Assembly (NCBI GenBank): GCA_018303515.1
Contig: JAGVXZ010000013.1
Location: 1-11,621 of the forward strand
Direction of reading: 5' to 3'
DNA length: 11,621 bases
Source: Candidatus Woesearchaeota archaeon
GTDB taxonomy: Archaea; Nanobdellota; Nanobdellia; SCGC-AAA011-G17; GW2011-AR18
In this document: positions 1 through 5,832 of the stretch, one piece after another
How positions within the stretch are numbered: the stretch's first letter is position 1
How the letters are laid out: each line of letters starts with the position of its first letter
Notes under the pieces: generated by a model
Told to the model about the DNA's origin: nothing
The model's input: the letters and a program-made list of their open reading frames with translations, nothing else
Databases searched by the model: none
Position numbers and translations under genes: made by a program

Positions 1-690
1 CTGTTCAGTTTCAAAGATATAAGGTGTGAATGACTTTTCGTTATTATTTGAGGTGTTTTTTGGTTCTTTGATTAAATTATTGAATAAGTCTGTGATGTAA
101 TAAGAAATTATATATTGGTGGCTCTCGTCAGAAAGAAGATTCTGGAACTTTACAGTTTCATTTTCTAAATAGATTTCTTTATCTGTATTTAAATTTAGTT
201 CAATGTTACAATATTCCGTGTGAGGTGAGTTTTTTTCTCCCGGAGAGCCACCTTTATTATTGGATTCAATCCATTCGTTGTTCCAAAATTCTAATGAATA
301 ACCGTTATCATTTGCAAATTCATTTGTATAATTTATTTCTACTATTGTTTGGTTCTCTTTAAATAAAAAAATGGTATCTTGTGTATTGTCTAAGTTGTCT
401 CCTATTGTTGCTCCTGCTGAATATATTGATGCATTAATCCCTGTGTAATTAAAACCCTCTTCTACAATCAAAGAGTAATTTGAATTTTCATTATAGTATA
501 ATAAATTTAATGTGTCGTTCTGTTCTAAGTCCCCAATAGTGTAAACAGATAAATTATTTGTGCCTTCTATTTCTATGAATTCTTTATTATTATCATTTCC
601 TTGTGGGTTGTACATAATTTCTGTTATTTGAATTGCATTTACTTGCATGATTAGTAAACTCACAATTGTGTATAAGATTATTTTTTTCAT
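1..690 (-). CDS. Secreted lamin-tail-domain (LTD) protein, C-terminus beyond window edge
   Basis: This is the first 230 codons of a gene that runs off the left edge of the window. Residues 1-19 form a signal peptide: two lysines, a hydrophobic stretch and a likely cleavage site after VNA. Residues 20-155 look like a lamin tail domain. It opens with ITEIMYNPQGNDNNKEFIEI, the typical LTD start, and closes with the usual GGSPGEKNS. A beta-rich segment follows from about residue 160 (CNIELNL, KEIYLENETVKF, YYITDLFNN) and resembles Ig-like modules seen after LTDs in DPANN surface proteins. At least nine N-x-S/T sequons occur in the visible part, which fits an N-glycosylated exported protein. The only recognisable role is extracellular or cell-surface adhesion or structure; no catalytic motif is visible. 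The ATG lies one base after the stop of a possible 40-codon gene. A TATA-like stretch about 30 bp upstream (near 714-726) could also drive it alone. Confidence 0.85.
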   Translation of the reverse strand, partial: MKKIILYTIVSLLIMQVNAIQITEIMYNPQGNDNNKEFIEIEGTNNLSVYTIGDLEQNDTLNLLYYNENSNYSLIVEEGFNYTGINASIYSAGATIGDNLDNTQDTIFLFKENQTIVEINYTNEFANDNGYSLEFWNNEWIESNNKGGSPGEKNSPHTEYCNIELNLNTDKEIYLENETVKFQNLLSDESHQYIISYYITDLFNNLIKEPKNTSNNNEKSFTPYIFETEQ

Positions 691-691
691 T

Positions 692-814
692 TTATATTGG
701 TGATTTCAACTTTGGAATATTTTTAGTTCCGTATTTATTTGATTGAGTCACATTAGTTCTTTTTTCTTTTAATGCATTGTAGATTGCATCAACTAAAGGC
801 TGTAAATTGTTCAT
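692..814 (-). CDS. Possible 40-residue protein upstream of the LTD gene
   Basis: A 40-codon frame starts at ATG (814-812) and ends in TAA one base before the ATG of the LTD gene. The product begins MNNLQPLVDAIYNALKEKR and ends in a lysine- and proline-rich tail. It has no cysteines, signal peptide or membrane segment, and the first half could form one amphipathic helix. Support for a real gene is an AT-rich TATA-like box about 30 bp upstream of the ATG (841-848), which would give a leaderless mRNA, and the tight spacing to the next gene. I do not recognise a family. It could be a translated leader that couples to the LTD gene, or a chance frame. Confidence 0.4.
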   Translation of the reverse strand: MNNLQPLVDAIYNALKEKRTNVTQSNKYGTKNIPKLKSPI

Positions 815-840
815 AAACCGTATATTGATGTAGGAGAGTT

Positions 841-848
841 AATATAAG
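841..848 (-). promoter_or_regulatory. TATA-like box for the 40-codon gene and LTD gene
   Basis: On the minus strand this reads cttatatt, centred about 30 bp upstream of the ATG at 814. That spacing would place transcription start within a few bases of the start codon. Confidence 0.35.
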
Positions 849-956
849 TTATTGTGATTTTTTCGAAAATCTTTCGGATTCATTTAGAAAAAGAATTAAT
901 CTTTATATCTTTCTGCTTGATATTTATAGAATTCCCCATATCTGCCTTTTTGTTTC

Positions 957-1018
957 ATCAATTGTGGGACAGTCTGAGCGACTGAACTAGAACTGGCTCG
1001 GCTCTCGCCAACCACAAA
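957..1018 (+). ncRNA. Candidate structured RNA in GC-rich island
   Basis: The plus strand can fold into a three-way junction. The closing stem is TTGTGG (962-967) with CCACAA (1012-1017). Hairpin 1 is CAGTC/GACTG around a 5-nt loop (970-984). Hairpin 2 is TGGC/GCCA (994-1010). GC-rich islands in AT-rich archaeal intergenic DNA are often structured RNAs (established heuristic). A TATA-like box at about 919-931 would place a plus-strand transcription start near 951-957. It does not fit tRNA, 5S, SRP or RNase P RNA, and I find no convincing C/D boxes. The assignment is tentative because a minus-strand reading frame covers the same bases. Confidence 0.25.
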
Positions 1019-1020
1019 TA

Positions 1021-1028
1021 TTATAAAA
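1021..1028 (+). promoter_or_regulatory. TATA box of the MazG-like gene
   Basis: The sequence ttataaaa is centred about 26 bp upstream of the ATG at 1051, the spacing expected for a leaderless archaeal transcript. No Shine-Dalgarno lies between box and start. Confidence 0.55.
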
Positions 1029-1050
1029 TCCGCCTCTTAACTAGAGCATT

Positions 1051-1356
1051 ATGAAATACAACAAACTTGTTCGTGATAAAATTTCAGAAATCATAAGGAA
1101 TAAAGGAGCAGTTCCAATTACGCATATTGCCTCTGATGATGAATATTGGCAAAAAATTAAAGATAAACTTCAAGAAGAGATCGATGAATTTATGAGAGAT
1201 AGTAACGAAGAAGAACTTGCCGATATTCTTGAAGTTGTTTACGCAATATGTGATTTTAAGAAAATTGATAAAAACAAATTAGAACTGCTTAGAAAAAAGA
1301 AAGCAGAAGAAAGAGGCGGATTTAAAGAGAAAATAATTCTTGATGAAGTTGCATAA
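1051..1356 (+). CDS. MazG-like noncanonical NTP pyrophosphohydrolase (house-cleaning)
   Basis: The 101-residue protein begins MKYNKLVRDKISEII, the hallmark of the small all-alpha MazG-like family (COG4997 type, 'phosphoribosyl-ATP pyrophosphohydrolase-like'). The Mg2+-binding signature is present: ExxE at E43-E46 within QEEIDEF, and ExxD at E55-D58 within EELADIL. Family knowledge says these enzymes hydrolyse (d)NTPs, often noncanonical ones, to the monophosphate plus pyrophosphate in the cytoplasm. The real substrate cannot be read from sequence. It is full length for the family. It is the only plus-strand gene before herA, has its own TATA box and a probable leaderless start, and converges on dus. 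An alternative reading as HisE is unlikely because no histidine genes are nearby and the N-terminus is of the KLVRDKI type. Confidence 0.85.
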   Translation: MKYNKLVRDKISEIIRNKGAVPITHIASDDEYWQKIKDKLQEEIDEFMRDSNEEELADILEVVYAICDFKKIDKNKLELLRKKKAEERGGFKEKIILDEVA

Positions 1357-1434
1357 AATGACTTGTTGCAGAAAGGTTTAGAAAATTCACAATAATTGCA
1401 TAGTGCATTAGAAGATAAACTTGGAAAATATTAC

Positions 1435-2376
1435 TTATTTTTTTAATGGATAGATTTTAGAATTATTAATTATTGTTCCCTTAAATTCTTCTATAGAATT
1501 TAATTTCATAATTTCATTTCTTAATTTTGTACTGCCTTCTAATCCTTTGGTGAAGTTGACTGCTTGAGATTTAATAATAAAGGGTGATAGGTTATATTTG
1601 TTGGCTAATTCTAAATACTCTAAGAAAAGTTTAATTTTATCAGGTTGAGAATAACTTCCTTTTTTTAAATAATCATTTATCTGTCTAAAAATATAAGGAT
1701 TTCCTATTGCACCCCTTGCAATCATAATATAGTCTACATTAGAAAATTCTATCTTTTTTTTAAAATCTTCTGGAGTAAACACATCACCATTTCCAATAAT
1801 AGGAATATTAACTGATTCTTTGACTTTCTTTATAATATCCCAATCTGCTTTACCAGAATAACCTTGTTTTTGTGTTCTTCCGTGAATTGCAATTGCTGAT
1901 GCTCCGGAATCTTCAATGACTTTAGCAACTTTAAGGGCATTAATATTCTTATCATCAATTCCTGTTCTAATCTTAACTGTAATAGGTTTCTGTACACTTG
2001 AAACTAATTTATTTACAAATTTACTAATTTTCTTTGGATCTTTTAATAAATCTGATCCCGCGCCTGTCTTAATTACTTTCCATGCTGGACAACCGCAGTT
2101 AACATCAATAATATCAAACTTGTTTTGTACCAGTTTAGCTGCTTCTACAACTTCTTCAATTGAATTTCCAAATAATTGAACAGCAACAGGCTTTTCTGTT
2201 TTATCAGTTTGTATCATCTCTAACGATTTTTTACTTCCCCTAACTAATGCTGCTGAACTTACAAATTCTGTGTATGTTAATCCAGCACCATATTTTTTAG
2301 ATAATGTTCTAAATGCAACATCAGTAACTCCAGACATTGGGGAAAGGATTGCTTTGTTTTTTAGTTTAGGAAACAT
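1435..2376 (-). CDS. dus: tRNA-dihydrouridine synthase
   Basis: The 313-residue flavoprotein reduces specific uridines in tRNA to dihydrouridine using NAD(P)H-reduced FMN. The Dus motifs appear in order: PMSGVTD (13-19, FMN binding), VQLFGN (66-71), DVNCGCP (91-97) with the presumed proton-donor Cys96, IHGRTQKQGYSG (164-175), IGNGDV (194-199) and ARGAIGNPYIF (220-230, phosphate binding). The TIM barrel spans about residues 8-235 and is followed by a helical tRNA-binding region. The length matches the family. Which tRNA position it modifies cannot be told from sequence. The ATG is 32 bp after the hjc stop, so it is probably the third gene of a nucleotidyltransferase-hjc-dus operon. A weak AT-rich element near 2399-2407 could be its own promoter. 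Confidence 0.93.
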   Translation of the reverse strand: MFPKLKNKAILSPMSGVTDVAFRTLSKKYGAGLTYTEFVSSAALVRGSKKSLEMIQTDKTEKPVAVQLFGNSIEEVVEAAKLVQNKFDIIDVNCGCPAWKVIKTGAGSDLLKDPKKISKFVNKLVSSVQKPITVKIRTGIDDKNINALKVAKVIEDSGASAIAIHGRTQKQGYSGKADWDIIKKVKESVNIPIIGNGDVFTPEDFKKKIEFSNVDYIMIARGAIGNPYIFRQINDYLKKGSYSQPDKIKLFLEYLELANKYNLSPFIIKSQAVNFTKGLEGSTKLRNEIMKLNSIEEFKGTIINNSKIYPLKK

Positions 2377-2408
2377 TAATTTAAAGAATATAGAAAGAGT
2401 TAAATGTA

Positions 2409-2795
2409 TTATTGTATCAATTTTTCAAACTTAATTCCTTTTTCTTCTACTAAATTTAAAGTAATACTGTAATTATTTTGTTTTGTTTGTTTTATTTCTT
2501 CTGGCTTGATGAAAAACCAACCTTTATGATTAAATTTAATTCCTATCCATGGTTCTGCTCCAAATCTTTTGGAAAATTCGAGTAATTGTTCTATCTCTTC
2601 AGGTTTGAAAGTTTTTTGTTTTGATTTTATTGATTTACATTCAATAGCTAAATATCTTTTTGTGTTAGTTGCTAATACGTCAGGGGATGGTAAAGGAGTT
2701 GAACCTGACCCAGGTGCTCTTAATGCAATCCAAGGATAAGTATCATAGAATTTGTGAACTAATTCCCTTTCTGCTCTTGATCCCTTTTCTTTCAT
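2409..2795 (-). CDS. hjc: Holliday junction resolvase, Hjc type
   Basis: The 128-residue endonuclease cuts four-way DNA junctions during recombination and replication-fork repair. It has the archaeal Hjc order: KGSRAERELV at the N-terminus (E9), RAPGSGS (26-32), PSPDVLA (D39) and AIECKS (E52, K54). The spacing of E9, D39, E52 and K54 matches the catalytic set of the restriction-nuclease-like Hjc fold. An EEIEQLLEFSKRFGAEPWIGIKF stretch follows, typical of the C-terminal half. Its length is normal for the family. It starts 13 bp after the nucleotidyltransferase stop, so it is probably co-transcribed with it. No clear Shine-Dalgarno is visible before the ATG. Confidence 0.93.
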   Translation of the reverse strand: MKEKGSRAERELVHKFYDTYPWIALRAPGSGSTPLPSPDVLATNTKRYLAIECKSIKSKQKTFKPEEIEQLLEFSKRFGAEPWIGIKFNHKGWFFIKPEEIKQTKQNNYSITLNLVEEKGIKFEKLIQ

Positions 2796-2808
2796 TATTT
2801 AGAACAGT

Positions 2809-3561
2809 TTATTTTTGTTTAAATAAGTTTCTTACTTGGGTTAACGTTTCTGGTTTTCCAACATCAAACCATTTCTCTCCAGGATGGACATAAACATATA
2901 TTTCTGAATGTTTATTTAACCAAGATAAATAATCTCCTGTTCTGTCTAATATTAAGTGTTCGTAAGGTTTTAAATGTTCTATTAATTGTTTTGCGTAAAT
3001 CTCTATTTTATTAATATCTTCTTTTGTGAAATACATTACACCTGCATTAACTAATTCTGTTTTTGGAAATTCTGGCTTTTCTTCAACGTCAATGACTTTA
3101 TTGTTATTGTCTACAATTATTGTACCAAACCTTAATTTGATTTCTTCTTTAGATTTTTTTGCTGCTACTATCAAAGAGTTTTTAGTATTTCTAATCAGAT
3201 TTTGGAGTGGCAAATCAATAAAAAATTCATCCGATTGTATAATTAATAATCCATTTCCATAATCTGTTTTATGTGCTGCAAACAAAATATCATTAACAGC
3301 ACCCAATCTCTCTTCATTTTTATCTTTATTATTATTTATTAGAGTGATTTTTTTATTAGAATTATATTCTTCTACATACTCTTTGAAACTCCCAAAAAAT
3401 TTATTATTTGTTACAATTAGAATCTCATCAATTTCTTCTATAGAATTTAAATTATCTAAATGATATTCAATAATTGGTTTGTCTTTTATAGTCAATAATT
3501 GTTTAGGTATTGATGTTCCCATTCTTGTGCCAAAACCAGCAGCTAATAGTAATACTTTCAT
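2809..3561 (-). CDS. Sugar-phosphate nucleotidyltransferase (RmlA/GlmU-like NTP_transferase)
   Basis: The 250-residue enzyme joins a nucleotide to a sugar phosphate to make an NDP-sugar for glycan synthesis. The nucleotide-binding signature is LLAAGFGTRMG (5-15) followed by PKQLL (19-23). SDEFF (110-114) takes the place of the usual (G)D metal-binding motif, with D111 as the likely ligand. FGTIIVDNNNKVIDVEEKPEFP (145-166) is the conserved core sheet with the E-K-P sugar-binding element, and WFDVGKPETL (231-240) is the family's closing motif. There is no left-handed beta-helix acetyltransferase domain, so it is not a bifunctional GlmU. The exact sugar and nucleotide are unknown. It is the first gene of the probable operon with hjc and dus, with a TATA box about 26 bp upstream of the ATG. 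Confidence 0.87.
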   Translation of the reverse strand: MKVLLLAAGFGTRMGTSIPKQLLTIKDKPIIEYHLDNLNSIEEIDEILIVTNNKFFGSFKEYVEEYNSNKKITLINNNKDKNEERLGAVNDILFAAHKTDYGNGLLIIQSDEFFIDLPLQNLIRNTKNSLIVAAKKSKEEIKLRFGTIIVDNNNKVIDVEEKPEFPKTELVNAGVMYFTKEDINKIEIYAKQLIEHLKPYEHLILDRTGDYLSWLNKHSEIYVYVHPGEKWFDVGKPETLTQVRNLFKQK

Positions 3562-3581
3562 AATAAATTTAGTTAGAATTT

Positions 3582-3591
3582 AATATATAAA
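3582..3591 (-). promoter_or_regulatory. TATA box of the nucleotidyltransferase-hjc-dus operon
   Basis: On the minus strand this reads tttatatatt, centred about 26 bp upstream of the ATG at 3561, so the mRNA is probably leaderless. Confidence 0.6.
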
Positions 3592-3600
3592 AATTTAGAT

Positions 3601-3615
3601 AAAAAAGAAAAGAAA
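3601..3615 (-). terminator. T-tract terminator after the histone doublet gene
   Basis: Directly after the histone stop the minus strand reads TTTCTTTTCTTTTTT. T-rich tracts of this kind are the usual intrinsic termination signal in archaea and do not need a hairpin. Confidence 0.55.
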
Positions 3616-3984
3616 TTATAAATCCTTTGGTTGGATTGTACTTCTTTTATTTTCTCTTGCCCTTTCACAAGCTCTTTGTACTAAATGGCATAATACTAAA
3701 TTTAAATGTTCAGGAAGATCTCCACCCATATTACAATTTTTAATTGTTTCTTTAACTTTGGACCTTACAACTAACATTTCTTTAGGCATTTTTTTATTAG
3801 TAATAAAACATAGCGCTAAATCTTTACCCATAACTGTACTCCTCTTGTTAGCTTCTGTTCTAGCTTCTGCATCTCTAATTAAAGTTGCGGCTAAATCACT
3901 TAAAGCTTCTGCAAAAGTACCAGCAACATTCATATCCTTTGCCACTTCTTTTATTTTACTTTTTACAACCAACATTTCTCCCAT
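3616..3984 (-). CDS. Double histone-fold protein (DUF1931-like histone doublet)
   Basis: The 122-residue protein is an internal duplication. Residues 4-56 begin MLVVKSKIKEVAK and end NKRSTVMGKDL. Residues 70-122 begin MLVVRSKVKETIK and end NKRSTIQPKDL. Each repeat has the helix-loop-long helix-loop-helix plan of a histone fold, with an R-S-T in the second loop where histones contact DNA. The KSK/RSKVKE opening resembles DUF1931/NF-Y-like archaeal histones. One chain would therefore form a pseudodimer that binds DNA (inference). The linker is about residues 57-69. The start at 3984 is supported by a strong GGAGG about 10 nt upstream; Met4 would be too far away. The gene stands alone with a strong TATA box, a 5' leader with a hairpin and a downstream T-tract, which suggests high expression. 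Confidence 0.85.
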   Translation of the reverse strand: MGEMLVVKSKIKEVAKDMNVAGTFAEALSDLAATLIRDAEARTEANKRSTVMGKDLALCFITNKKMPKEMLVVRSKVKETIKNCNMGGDLPEHLNLVLCHLVQRACERARENKRSTIQPKDL

Positions 3985-3990
3985 GTTTTT

Positions 3991-3999
3991 TCACCCTCC
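3991..3999 (-). promoter_or_regulatory. Shine-Dalgarno of the histone doublet
   Basis: The minus strand reads GGAGGGTGA, with GGAGG 10 nt before the ATG at 3984. It closely matches the anti-Shine-Dalgarno complement (GGAGGTGA) and fixes the start. Confidence 0.75.
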
Positions 4000-4013
4000 G
4001 AATATTATGGTTT

Positions 4014-4029
4014 AAAGGCTTGTAGCCTT
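4014..4029 (-). promoter_or_regulatory. Hairpin in the histone leader
   Basis: AAGGCT and AGCCTT form a 6-bp perfect inverted repeat around a 3-nt centre, inside the predicted 5' leader and about 15-30 nt upstream of the Shine-Dalgarno. It could be an operator or an RNA stem-loop. Confidence 0.4.
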
Positions 4030-4058
4030 ATTTTGTTAATTGATTAGAATGAATTTTC

Positions 4059-4069
4059 TATATAAAGGT
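4059..4069 (-). promoter_or_regulatory. TATA box of the histone doublet
   Basis: The minus strand reads cctttatatag, a near-consensus archaeal TATA box. Transcription would start about 27 bp downstream, near 4036, leaving a leader of about 50 nt before the ATG. Confidence 0.65.
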
Positions 4070-4174
4070 TTGTGTTTTATTTGATAGATATAGCTATTTT
4101 CAGTATATTTATACGACTTTCTGCTAAGAATAGGGTAGCTCATTCAACTAAAAGGAAGTTAGTGGAAAAATCAT

Positions 4175-4192
4175 TTAGTGGTAGTTCACTAA
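4175..4192 (-). terminator. Hairpin just downstream of lysS
   Basis: TTAGTG and CACTAA form a 6-bp inverted repeat with a 6-nt loop, 6 bp after the lysS stop codon. On the minus strand a short run of five T follows. It may act as a terminator or 3'-end stabiliser, but the T-run is short. Confidence 0.35.
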
Positions 4193-4197
4193 TAAAC

Positions 4198-5676
4198 TCA
4201 AAATTCTTCTTCAGGTTTCATAGTAGGGAATAAAATAACATCTTTTATTGTTGGTTGATTAGTTAATAACATTACCATCCTATCAATACCAATTCCTAAT
4301 CCCCCTGTTGGGGGTAATCCAAACTCTAATGCTTTAACATAATCCTCATCCATTTTTTGGGCTTCTTCATCACCACCACGACCCCTCTCTTCTTGTGATT
4401 TAAATTCTTCATATTGTTTCTTAGGATCTGTAAGTTCTGAATAACCGTTAGTTAATTCCCATCCATTAATATAAGATTCTACTCTTTCAATCAATTCTTT
4501 ATCTCCCCTTTTTAATTTACATAAGGGGGATGTTTCTTTGGGATGATCAATTATATGAACAGGTTGTATCAAATGTTCTTCTGCAACAGCTTCGAAAATT
4601 TCTGCAATGGCTAAACCCCTATTAAATAATCCAGGTATTTCAATCTTGAATTTGTTAAGTAAATCTTTTATTTCAACGTCAGAGAGTTTTTTAATTTCAA
4701 TATTTCCATATTTCTTTATTGCATCATACATTGTTAATCTTTCCCAAGGGCCTTTTAAATCAATTTGTTTACCTTGATAATTGATTTTTGTTGTGCCTAA
4801 AACTTTTTTTGCAACAAATTCAAAACATTGTTCTGTAAGTGTCATTAATTCGTTATAATCAATGTAAGAACAGTAAAACTCCATTGAAGTAAATTCTGGA
4901 TTGTGAGTCTTGTCAACACCTTCATTCCTGAAATTCTTGGTAATTGTATAAACTCTTTCTAAACCACCAACAATTAATCTCTTCAAGTATAATTCAGGTG
5001 ATATAGATAAAAACATTTGCATGTTCCATGCGTTTAAATGAGTTGTGAAAGGTCTTGCTGCAGCACCCCCATAGATGGATTGCAATGTTGGAATTTCAAC
5101 TTCTAAGAATCCTTTTGAATCCAAAAATTCTCTTACCGCAGAAATTATTTTTGATCTTTTGATAAAAACTTCCCTAACTTCTTTGTTTACAGCTAAATCA
5201 ACATATCTTTGTCTATATCTAATTTCTTTATCTTGTAATCCAGCGTGTTTATCTGGTAATGGTCTTATTGATTTTGCAAGAATTTCTAAATGGTCTGACC
5301 AGATAGATAATTCTCCCATTTTTGTTTTGAAAATTTTCCCTGAAACTCCAATAAAATCTCCAAGATCTAGTCTCTTAACTAATTTATATTTTTCTTTCAA
5401 GTCACTTTCTCTTAAATATACTTGAATCCTTCCAGTTAAATCTTCGAGATGAATAAAAGTCACCTTACCCATATTTCTCATTAACATAATTCTTCCAGCA
5501 ACTGAAGCAATTTTCTTTGTAACTTCTTCGGGTTTTATATTTCCAAATTTATCTTGTAGTTCTTTAGAATTGTTTGATCTATTAAAGGAGTAAGGGTAGG
5601 GATCTATTTCAAGGTCTTTTATTTGCTTTAATTTTTCTAATCTCTCCTTGATTAAAGGGTTGTCGTAATTTAACAT
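4198..5676 (-). CDS. lysS: Lysyl-tRNA synthetase, class II
   Basis: The 492-residue enzyme attaches lysine to tRNA-Lys with ATP. An N-terminal OB-fold anticodon-binding domain spans about residues 55-135 (VAGRIMLMRNMGK, FIHLEDLTGRIQVYL). The class II catalytic core follows. The motif 1 region is FLEVEIPTLQ (190-199). Motif 2 is KNFRNEG with HNPEFTSMEFY (247-268). Motif 3 is GLGIGIDRMVML (459-470). The lysine-type signature RYRQRYVDLA is present at 153-162. The length is standard. Many archaea instead carry an unrelated class I LysRS; the class II form is found in part of the archaea and in bacteria, so its presence here is ordinary but lineage-informative. A TATA box 25 bp upstream of the ATG indicates a leaderless mRNA. 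It appears to be monocistronic. Confidence 0.97.
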   Translation of the reverse strand: MLNYDNPLIKERLEKLKQIKDLEIDPYPYSFNRSNNSKELQDKFGNIKPEEVTKKIASVAGRIMLMRNMGKVTFIHLEDLTGRIQVYLRESDLKEKYKLVKRLDLGDFIGVSGKIFKTKMGELSIWSDHLEILAKSIRPLPDKHAGLQDKEIRYRQRYVDLAVNKEVREVFIKRSKIISAVREFLDSKGFLEVEIPTLQSIYGGAAARPFTTHLNAWNMQMFLSISPELYLKRLIVGGLERVYTITKNFRNEGVDKTHNPEFTSMEFYCSYIDYNELMTLTEQCFEFVAKKVLGTTKINYQGKQIDLKGPWERLTMYDAIKKYGNIEIKKLSDVEIKDLLNKFKIEIPGLFNRGLAIAEIFEAVAEEHLIQPVHIIDHPKETSPLCKLKRGDKELIERVESYINGWELTNGYSELTDPKKQYEEFKSQEERGRGGDEEAQKMDEDYVKALEFGLPPTGGLGIGIDRMVMLLTNQPTIKDVILFPTMKPEEEF

Positions 5677-5696
5677 GGGTATAGGAGAAGATTCAT

Positions 5697-5706
5697 AATA
5701 TATTAA
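5697..5706 (-). promoter_or_regulatory. TATA box of lysS
   Basis: The palindromic taatatatta is centred about 25 bp upstream of the lysS ATG at 5676. A purine-rich BRE-like segment (gaaaac on the minus strand) lies just upstream of it. No Shine-Dalgarno sits between box and start. Confidence 0.6.
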
Positions 5707-5832
5707 GTTTTCTTAGAATTGTGTTAGTGGTTCTGCTCCGCTATACATCTAGTGAAGAATTTAGGTTTTGTTCTCATGTGTAAAATAAATTTAATCTTTA
5801 TGTTAGACCTTTAACTTTAGAGTATGGCGGAA

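Larger units (their letters stand above)
896..1036 (-). pseudogene. Possible gene remnant or very short gene through the GC-rich island
   Basis: On the minus strand 46 sense codons run from just after a TAA (1039-1037) to a TAA at 898-896. The peptide contains FIIFVVGESRASSSSVAQ, then a basic and aromatic tail, GRYGEFYKYQAERYKD. It has protein-like composition and no obvious low-complexity bias apart from a Ser run. The only starts are GTG at 1015 (39 residues) and ATG at 958 (20 residues); neither has a TATA box at the right distance or a Shine-Dalgarno. It may be the C-terminal scrap of a decayed gene or a short unannotated gene. It may also be a chance reading of a structured RNA. I do not recognise the family. 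Confidence 0.25.
815..1050. other. Intergenic region with a GC-rich island
   Basis: This 236-bp stretch holds no convincing gene. It contains TATA-like boxes on the plus strand (about 902-909 and 919-931) and a GC-rich block at about 961-1015, near 60% GC against roughly 30% around it. The promoter of the MazG-like gene lies at its right end. The GC-rich block is described separately as a possible structured RNA or gene remnant. Confidence 0.6.

Noticed and set aside
961..1018. tRNA gene in the GC-rich island
   Set aside because: No T-loop consensus, no credible anticodon arm, and the closing stem does not give a cloverleaf on either strand.
1916..2179. 87-codon plus-strand open frame
   Set aside because: It lies opposite dus, which has all family motifs; composition is that of an antisense shadow.
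3616..3777. Second histone repeat as a separate gene starting at the internal Met70
   Set aside because: No ribosome binding site or TATA box precedes it, and the frame is continuous with the first repeat.
3758..4015. 85-codon plus-strand open frame opposite the histone doublet
   Set aside because: It is antisense to a well-supported gene, has a hydrophobic shadow composition and has no promoter.
5707..5832. Small RNA or gene between lysS and the coiled-coil/TPR gene
   Set aside because: Only a weak 6-bp stem with a G-U pair at 5725-5743, no GC enrichment, no boxes of known RNA classes and no coding frame of note.
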